Below are positions 59,480 through 64,000 of a DNA stretch of 64,000 bases, one piece after another. The position numbers were made by a program, and so were the translations under genes. Position 1 is the first letter of the stretch; each line of letters begins with the position of its first letter. The notes under the pieces were generated by a model. It saw only the letters and a list, made by a program, of their open reading frames with translations, was not told where the DNA came from and made no database searches. The stretch is from JBFLXB01 sp964570625 (GTDB lineage Bacteria; Nitrospirota; Nitrospiria; 2-01-FULL-66-17): NCBI GenBank assembly GCA_964570625.1, contig CAZMYW010000010.1, positions 26,288-90,287 on the forward strand, in the 5' to 3' direction.

Positions 59480-59642
59480 TGGTTAACGTGCCCCCTCTCT
59501 AAAGAGAGGGGGGCGTTAATTAACCAGACTGGTTAACGCGACTGGTTAACGTTAACCACCAAGAAGAACAAAGACTTACGCATGGTATTAACCTGATTAA
59601 CCAGTCGTTAACCAAAACAGCGTTAACCAGAGGCGTTAATCA
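59480..59642. repeat. Iteron cluster, probable replication origin
   Basis: About ten copies of the unit TGGTTAACG (or its reverse CGTTAACCA) lie in 163 bases. They include 59480-59488, 59530-59538, 59543-59558 (a perfect 16-base palindrome of two units), 59606-59614 and 59621-59629, with shorter TTAACC units between. A ten-pair hairpin (CCCCCTCTCT, 59491-59500 with 59503-59512) sits inside. The cluster abuts the 3' end of the replication protein gene, as in SaPI-type elements. Confidence 0.75.
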
Positions 59643-61636
59643 GCTAAAACGGTCCATAGCGGCTCCTTCTTGTCACCAACCATCTGCCACTTCGTCCCCT
59701 TCAGCTTTGAGAGCACGGCCTTCACGCTAGGCCACTTTGCCCCCAGTTCTTCCGCAATATCCTTTGAACTTCTGGGTTCGCCATCCTCTAGTAAATTTCG
59801 AATCCGGTTCGGCAGGGGCAGCTTGACATGAAATTCCGGCTCTGCTTCGAGATCTTGCGACTCGACACACACCTGTTCGCCGGAAAACGTGAGGGAAAAT
59901 CCTAATGGGGGATGCTTCGGTCCAAAATTATTCTTCATCTGTGAGAGCGCCAGCTTGACTGGGTTCTCGTCATCTGCCTTATTCAGTTCCCACACGTTCC
60001 GCGCTAGTTCGCGAAAAAATACGGACCCGAACGCCGTTCGTTCCTGCCCTTCTTGGACAGACTTTGAAGTGTGAGCCAGGACAAGAGAAGCACAGTTGAT
60101 CTTCCGCAAAGCCCGCTGCAGGTTGATCGCCGCCTCTGGTGAGCTTAATTCCCCGCCGCACGCCATGGCCGCGCTATCCACGATCAATAACTTGACCTCG
60201 CGCTCGGCCACGTGTGCGGCAATCTGATGGGCTTCCTGATGCAAGGGCAATTCACAGCGGCGATAGTAAGGCTGCACCCGACTGAGATCGGGATGGCCCG
60301 CTTGCAGCGCCTTCAGTCGCCCGCCGACTGTCTCGGCATTCAGTTCCCAGTCCAAATAGAGGACGGACGATTTCAGGCCCGCGACCCCAGCATGATGAAC
60401 ACCATGACTGACCAGCAGCGCGAACCAGAGCGCCAGATAGCTCTTGCACGTTCCGCCAGGGGCAAAGATCAGGGTTTGGTGCTGCTGGTAAATGATCGGG
60501 TTCAAGAGGAAGGACACATGAGCCGAGGTAGACGGGGAGAGCGTGATTATCGGTTCGCCGTGTCGATGCCGCCGCAACACCAAGGCGCTGGCCTTTTGAA
60601 GGAGCAGTTTCCACGGGATCGAGGGGGCCAAGGGTTTGAGCGACGCCGCTAATTTCGTTTGGCCGGTATCACTTTTCAATCCGAGATCGACTCCGCTCAA
60701 GAGTTCGGTGCCACCGAACGTCACGGTCACCTCAGCGTAGACACCGCCGCGCATGTCGGTGAGCCTATCGAAGAGGATTTTCACGGTATGTTTCGGCGAG
60801 CGGGCGGTATACAGGCCCGCGCTTTCAGCTAACTCTAAATCTTCCACATCATGCTGTTTGATCGCGTTCTGCGTGGCCTGCTTTCCCCTCCACCTTTGCC
60901 ACCAGGCTGTGTGCGCGGAAAAACGGACATCATCCAACGAGAGCCGCTCAAGCTTCGGCCACCCATGCGCCACATCGTTGCCAGGAACGAGGAGCCAGTC
61001 ATCGAGTCCGGCTTTCATCCCATGTAGATCCGGCAGCGTCACAAACTGGACCGACGCCCCGCGTTGCTGGAGTTCTTTGGCCAGCGCGAAGAATCCGGCC
61101 AAGATGTTCCAACCATTCCCCTCGTGCCAGGCGTCTGAATCTGGGCAGATCAGCACAGGTCTATCGGTCCATTGGAATTCATCGAGCAGCGGCAAGATCA
61201 GTTTCTCGCCGCTGTCGAGAGTGCTGGTCCAACACCACACGCCGCCGATACCTGCCGTAGGTAAACCGTGCTGACAACCTGCTGCCGCCTTTTTCTCGCC
61301 CTCGGTCACAATCAATTCGGTCGCGACGTGCTTCGCCACGGTAGGCCAGCTCAGCAGCGGGGCAAGGTAAAGGTTCGGGGCCGAGTCCGTCGGTTGCCAA
61401 TACCGCATGGTGCCGTTGGTGGTCTTGATCGGCGGGAACAGCTTCCTCCGCTTAAAACAGTTCACCGAGCCGTCCACATTGAAGTAGGGGATCGAGTACG
61501 CGGATTCGACCCCCTTGATCTTGATGTCGTGGGGGCGGACGGCTTCAAAGTGTAGGGCCTCAATCGTGGCATCGCTCAGGCCTGAGCGACGCAGATCATC
61601 AAGGTGTTCTGGGGCCAGCAGGGTTGTCACTTTCAT
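59636..61636 (-). CDS. Replication protein: TOPRIM-like domain plus RepA-type AAA ATPase
   Basis: 666 residues. The N-terminal DUF3854-like/TOPRIM part has LIVTEGEKKA (E112) and CPDSD (D166, D168), suggesting primase-type metal binding. The second half is a RecA-like AAA_25/RepA helicase with Walker A APGGTCKS (392-399; cysteine replaces the usual glycine before the lysine), Walker B LLIVDS (484-488), VLAHTSK and a C-terminal winged-helix-like region (RSSKDIAEELGAKWPSVKAV). It should unwind and prime at the adjacent iterons. Its ATG overlaps the stop of a small upstream gene. Confidence 0.85.
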   Translation of the reverse strand: MKVTTLLAPEHLDDLRRSGLSDATIEALHFEAVRPHDIKIKGVESAYSIPYFNVDGSVNCFKRRKLFPPIKTTNGTMRYWQPTDSAPNLYLAPLLSWPTVAKHVATELIVTEGEKKAAAGCQHGLPTAGIGGVWCWTSTLDSGEKLILPLLDEFQWTDRPVLICPDSDAWHEGNGWNILAGFFALAKELQQRGASVQFVTLPDLHGMKAGLDDWLLVPGNDVAHGWPKLERLSLDDVRFSAHTAWWQRWRGKQATQNAIKQHDVEDLELAESAGLYTARSPKHTVKILFDRLTDMRGGVYAEVTVTFGGTELLSGVDLGLKSDTGQTKLAASLKPLAPSIPWKLLLQKASALVLRRHRHGEPIITLSPSTSAHVSFLLNPIIYQQHQTLIFAPGGTCKSYLALWFALLVSHGVHHAGVAGLKSSVLYLDWELNAETVGGRLKALQAGHPDLSRVQPYYRRCELPLHQEAHQIAAHVAEREVKLLIVDSAAMACGGELSSPEAAINLQRALRKINCASLVLAHTSKSVQEGQERTAFGSVFFRELARNVWELNKADDENPVKLALSQMKNNFGPKHPPLGFSLTFSGEQVCVESQDLEAEPEFHVKLPLPNRIRNLLEDGEPRSSKDIAEELGAKWPSVKAVLSKLKGTKWQMVGDKKEPLWTVLAD

Positions 61637-61875
61637 TCGTCGTCCCGATCGTCAGTGGCTGCCAGCTTGTTCCGTTCGGCGGTTCGGAGGATGAGACCCC
61701 TCACCAAGGCGCTCACGGGAACGCGACACGCTCGCGCCATATTCCGTACGGAGCGATACTCCGGTTCGGGAAGTTTGATGGCGATGATTCGATCACGTGG
61801 ATCGCGATAATCGTCCGCGCTGAGTGGGACGCGAGGACGCGAGGCCTGGTTCGTGGGGGTGGTTACTTTTTTCAT
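61633..61875 (-). CDS. Ribbon-helix-helix-like protein upstream of rep
   Basis: 80 residues: a basic N terminus, then RDRIIAIKLPEPEYRSVRNM and ACRVPVSALVRGLILRTAER, the strand-helix-helix form of Arc-type DNA-binding proteins. It overlaps rep by four bases. GTTAAC motifs lie in the promoter region just upstream, so it or Rep may control the pair. Confidence 0.65.
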   Translation of the reverse strand: MKKVTTPTNQASRPRVPLSADDYRDPRDRIIAIKLPEPEYRSVRNMARACRVPVSALVRGLILRTAERNKLAATDDRDDE

Positions 61876-61883
61876 GCCCTTAT

Positions 61884-61918
61884 AGTATAGTTAACGAATG
61901 GTAATCTAGAGTGTTAAC
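61884..61918. promoter_or_regulatory. Divergent promoter region with iteron-like GTTAAC sites
   Basis: Minus-strand -10 TATACT (61889-61884) lies beside GTTAACG (61890-61896), and a second GTTAAC at 61913-61918. The same hexamer builds the iterons at 59480-59642. The region is between the rep operon and the 343-residue gene. Confidence 0.5.
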
Positions 61919-61934
61919 TGTGAGGTGCTGAAAT

Positions 61935-62966
61935 ATGTTGACCGCACGCGAATTCAAGCTGCAAGTCCGGGTGGAAGCCCTCGTCGGGGATTCCGGGGTC
62001 CCCTTAGACGTCGCGGATATGATTTCGGATGGATTCGTGAGCCGAGTTCAGGCGATGCCCGAACACATCAAAACGGCGGTAGCCGTTGCCAAGCTTGTTA
62101 CCGAGTGGGCGAAGCGTTCCGATAAGAAGGCGACACGCGCGGGGCTGGCGGATCTGGTGTTGAGCCTGAAAACGCCGGAAGCCGTACTGAGTTGTCGCCA
62201 GCGAGAGGAGGCTGTGCGCCCAGCCGTGGAGCAACTCCGCCGCGACTACTTCGGGTCAGAAAAGGTACCGTTTCCATCCTATGAAAAGGCGGTCGATTGG
62301 CTTCGCCAGCAGGCCGTGGTCGGACGGATGCCCAATCCTAAGCAGATGCTCCGGTTGGTGACCGACGTGACCAAGGCAATGCAGCGATTCCCGAAGAGCT
62401 TCGCCATTGAGTTCAGCATGGGGAGTCATGCGATTCCCTTACTCGCACCCAAACTTGGGGCGCTCAAGGGCCTCAAGGGCGAGGTAAGCTTTGACAAAGG
62501 CAGCGCGCTGGAGAACCTCAAGAAGGTGACCGAAGAAATGTCGGCTGGTACCGGGTGCGACGTAGCTCTCTGTGCAGCGCACGTATTGTCAGGCGCGCCG
62601 TTGCTCCTTCGGCCTCTTCGTTGGAACATCGAGTTCAGCTCCGGCTGCGGACACATGCGACGCTCGGCGACGATCAACATCCTCCAGCCGCACGCCATCA
62701 CGCTTCCGGTGCTAGCCCACGCGTATCTGGTGCTGCGGAAGGAACTCGGCCTCGCGAAGAAGAAAACCATGACAGGGCGGCATGAGCGGCTACTTCGACT
62801 GATTGAGAAACATGGGGGCGTACCAAGGCGAGGACAAACCGAATTTTGGCAAGGTGTTCAGCGCACGTGGAACAAGGCCGTACCGAAGGGCGAGCGCCCT
62901 TATGAGACCTGGAGGGGGCCTTTGATGGCCTACCGCCGGATTCAAAAGGCCTTCAAGAAGAGGTAG
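61935..62966 (+). CDS. Protein of unknown function divergent from rep
   Basis: 343 residues, GTGAGGTG upstream of the ATG. Mostly helical: MLTAREFKLQVRVEALVGDS, VTDVTKAMQRFPKSFAIEFS, and a basic C terminus (RPYETWRGPLMAYRRIQKAF). Two cysteines (GTGCDVALCAAH) and a third (SSGCGHMRR) may be chance. I do not recognise a family. Being divergent from rep with shared sites suggests a regulator or replication partner. Confidence 0.65.
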   Translation: MLTAREFKLQVRVEALVGDSGVPLDVADMISDGFVSRVQAMPEHIKTAVAVAKLVTEWAKRSDKKATRAGLADLVLSLKTPEAVLSCRQREEAVRPAVEQLRRDYFGSEKVPFPSYEKAVDWLRQQAVVGRMPNPKQMLRLVTDVTKAMQRFPKSFAIEFSMGSHAIPLLAPKLGALKGLKGEVSFDKGSALENLKKVTEEMSAGTGCDVALCAAHVLSGAPLLLRPLRWNIEFSSGCGHMRRSATINILQPHAITLPVLAHAYLVLRKELGLAKKKTMTGRHERLLRLIEKHGGVPRRGQTEFWQGVQRTWNKAVPKGERPYETWRGPLMAYRRIQKAFKKR

Positions 62967-63499
62967 GACGAGTCGACTCCCGCCTTGTGCTTTGCTCGCC
63001 TTCCTCCTACAATACGCCTCCCTGAGAAGCTTCTATGCCCTTCTCGGCCCCTCCAGGCGCTTTCCAGTGTGTTGCCCAGTGACCTCCCACGCGGATTTGT
63101 TTGGGGCCACGGGATTGTCTGGAATCTGTCGGTGAACGGGCAGACGGCAGAGCGGAGGACCAGGGCTCGCGCGTCAGGCACTGCTGTATGTGCCATTTCG
63201 TGATTGACGCTGCGCCCATTTCTGGTCTAGTCTTCCTCCCCTTGCAGGCGCATCGATCGGTGTTCGGCGAGGGCGCACGTTTCAGCAGCTCGGAGGCTTC
63301 GCTTGGAAGTCAGACCATCCCACGAACTACCCTGTCCTTATCTCCTGCCATCCCCACATTCATTGAACCTTTCACCGCATCCATCCGACCTACTCCATAG
63401 CATCGATCGACAGGCTCACGGCATGTTGAGCACACATGATGCAGACCAAAGCGAAGTCGTACGGGCAGGAACTCATTCACCACATCACAGGAGGGCGTT
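62967..63499 (+). other. Gap without a supported gene
   Basis: About 530 bases. It may contain the right end of the element, but no copy of the tRNA-Ser end is visible. A weak promoter-like pair (TTGACG at 63203-63208, TAGTCT 18 bases on) precedes the last gene. Confidence 0.35.
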
Positions 63500-63868
63500 A
63501 TGAGCAGACCGGATGCATCTACATCATTGAGCATGGTGGCTATGGTGGCCATGTTCAGCGCATTGTTGACCAGCAGCGCGGCGTTTGTGGCTGCCGAGCC
63601 GCCAGCCTCGTCGCCGACGGGGCAGAAAGAAAAAGCGACAGCGGCTGACGCTGGGGAGATACAGTCGCGGGAGATATCAAGAACCTTAAGAACCTTGGGT
63701 GAGACGCGCAGTCAAGGGTCGGCTGGAAAAGGATTGAGGACGAGTCCTGTCACCCCGCCGACCCCAGGGACCGTCAACCAGGACACCATCATGCAGCGTG
63801 GCGTCGAGGGTGAACCAGCGACCACGGCGCCGACGGGGCAGAAAGACAAAACCACTGCGCCGAAATAG
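63500..63868 (+). CDS. Small exported repeat protein
   Basis: 122 residues with a signal peptide (about 1-31, SSAAFVAA), preceded by GGAGGG. The mature part is low-complexity, rich in Thr, Ser, Pro and Ala, with two copies of a P-T-G-Q-K-(E/D)-K unit (SPTGQKEKATA near 38-48 and APTGQKDKTTA near 110-120). No family recognised. Confidence 0.65.
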   Translation: MSRPDASTSLSMVAMVAMFSALLTSSAAFVAAEPPASSPTGQKEKATAADAGEIQSREISRTLRTLGETRSQGSAGKGLRTSPVTPPTPGTVNQDTIMQRGVEGEPATTAPTGQKDKTTAPK

Positions 63869-64000
63869 CAGGGGGAGAGATAGTCAACGCATGCACACCG
63901 ATGGCGGCCTCGCAAGATGCGGGGCCGCATAGAGTAGGAGGCGATGATGCGACCGAGGGCGGTGCGGTTTGTGGGCTGATCCGCAGCCGGTGCCGCCGTG
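63869..64000. other. End of window, nothing seen
   Basis: No gene start, RNA or repeat could be supported in the last 132 bases. Confidence 0.4.

Larger units (their letters stand above)
49727..62966. mobile_element. Integrated phage-like or satellite element at tRNA-Ser
   Basis: From the recombinase inside tRNA-Ser rightward, the genes are small, tightly overlapped and mostly on the minus strand, unlike the flanking chromosome. They include a serine recombinase, HNH protein, ribbon-helix-helix regulators, PD-(D/E)XK-like protein, prohead protease, terminase subunits, a primase/helicase-like replication protein and iterons. No portal, capsid, tail or lysis gene is seen. The right boundary is approximate. 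I found no copy of the tRNA 3' end before the end of the window, and serine recombinases need only a few shared bases. Confidence 0.75.

Noticed and set aside
62967..64000. Second copy of the tRNA-Ser 3' end as attR
   Set aside because: I searched by eye for the T-arm and acceptor sequence and found only short chance matches (for example near 62970), so no attR is claimed.
1..64000. CRISPR array or Cas genes
   Set aside because: No regularly spaced direct repeats of CRISPR length and no Cas-like protein were seen; the tandem repeats present are inside coding regions or are iterons.

Overview
The window is GC-rich chromosomal DNA from a Gram-negative (diderm) bacterium. This is shown by many lipoproteins, outer-membrane beta-barrels, a TolQ/TolR-type energised envelope machine and c-type cytochrome motifs. 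The glycine decarboxylase is split into two P subunits, and the long TPR/ExbB/ExbD/AgmX-type operon resembles those of Nitrospirota and former Deltaproteobacteria. I cannot fix the phylum from this sequence alone. Promoters are readable as TTGACN-17/18-TANNNT throughout, and several genes appear to start at or next to the predicted transcription start.

Layout. 1-10219: cold-shock gene with an attenuator-like leader, B12/radical SAM enzyme, an outer-membrane protein lacking a signal peptide, a frameshifted queuosine-precursor transporter, membrane and secreted repeat proteins, GYD and YceI proteins, and a MATE exporter. 10526-26672: one 17-gene co-directional operon. It runs haem lipoproteins, two beta-barrels, TlpA thioredoxin, DUF4266, DUF3570, ApbE flavin transferase, a coiled-coil exported protein, three large TPR proteins, a small exported protein, ExbB/TolQ, two ExbD/TolR and an AgmX/TonB-like protein. 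This looks like a trans-envelope machine of the Agl-Glt kind coupled to a periplasmic redox module, and it is the best candidate for an undescribed system. 26814-35330: polyprenyl synthase with a small lipoprotein, an orphan iron-type ABC ATPase behind a Fur-like box, an ELWxxDGT lipoprotein, tRNA-Val, a PilZ protein, pyrF, a DUF3015 protein and a DUF4105 protein. 35574-46058: a compact operon joining a complete branched-chain amino-acid-type ABC importer (livKHMGF) to gcvT-gcvPA-gcvPB and a fumarate reductase/succinate dehydrogenase flavoprotein. Two inverted copies of a dispersed repeat lie before livK and between livH and livM. 46083-49748: two tRNA-Ser genes, a TMTC-like TPR membrane protein and an FG-GAP lipoprotein.

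49727 to about 62966 is an integrated element whose large serine recombinase stops inside the tRNA-Ser(GCU) gene. It carries a small coupled gene, HNH and PD-(D/E)XK nuclease-like proteins, many small Cys-rich proteins, ribbon-helix-helix regulators, prohead protease, terminase large and probable small subunits, and a TOPRIM/AAA replication protein beside an iteron cluster. No portal, capsid or tail gene is visible. It is therefore either a decayed prophage or a phage-satellite-like element with its own origin. The far end of the element is not defined. The last kilobase holds one small exported protein.
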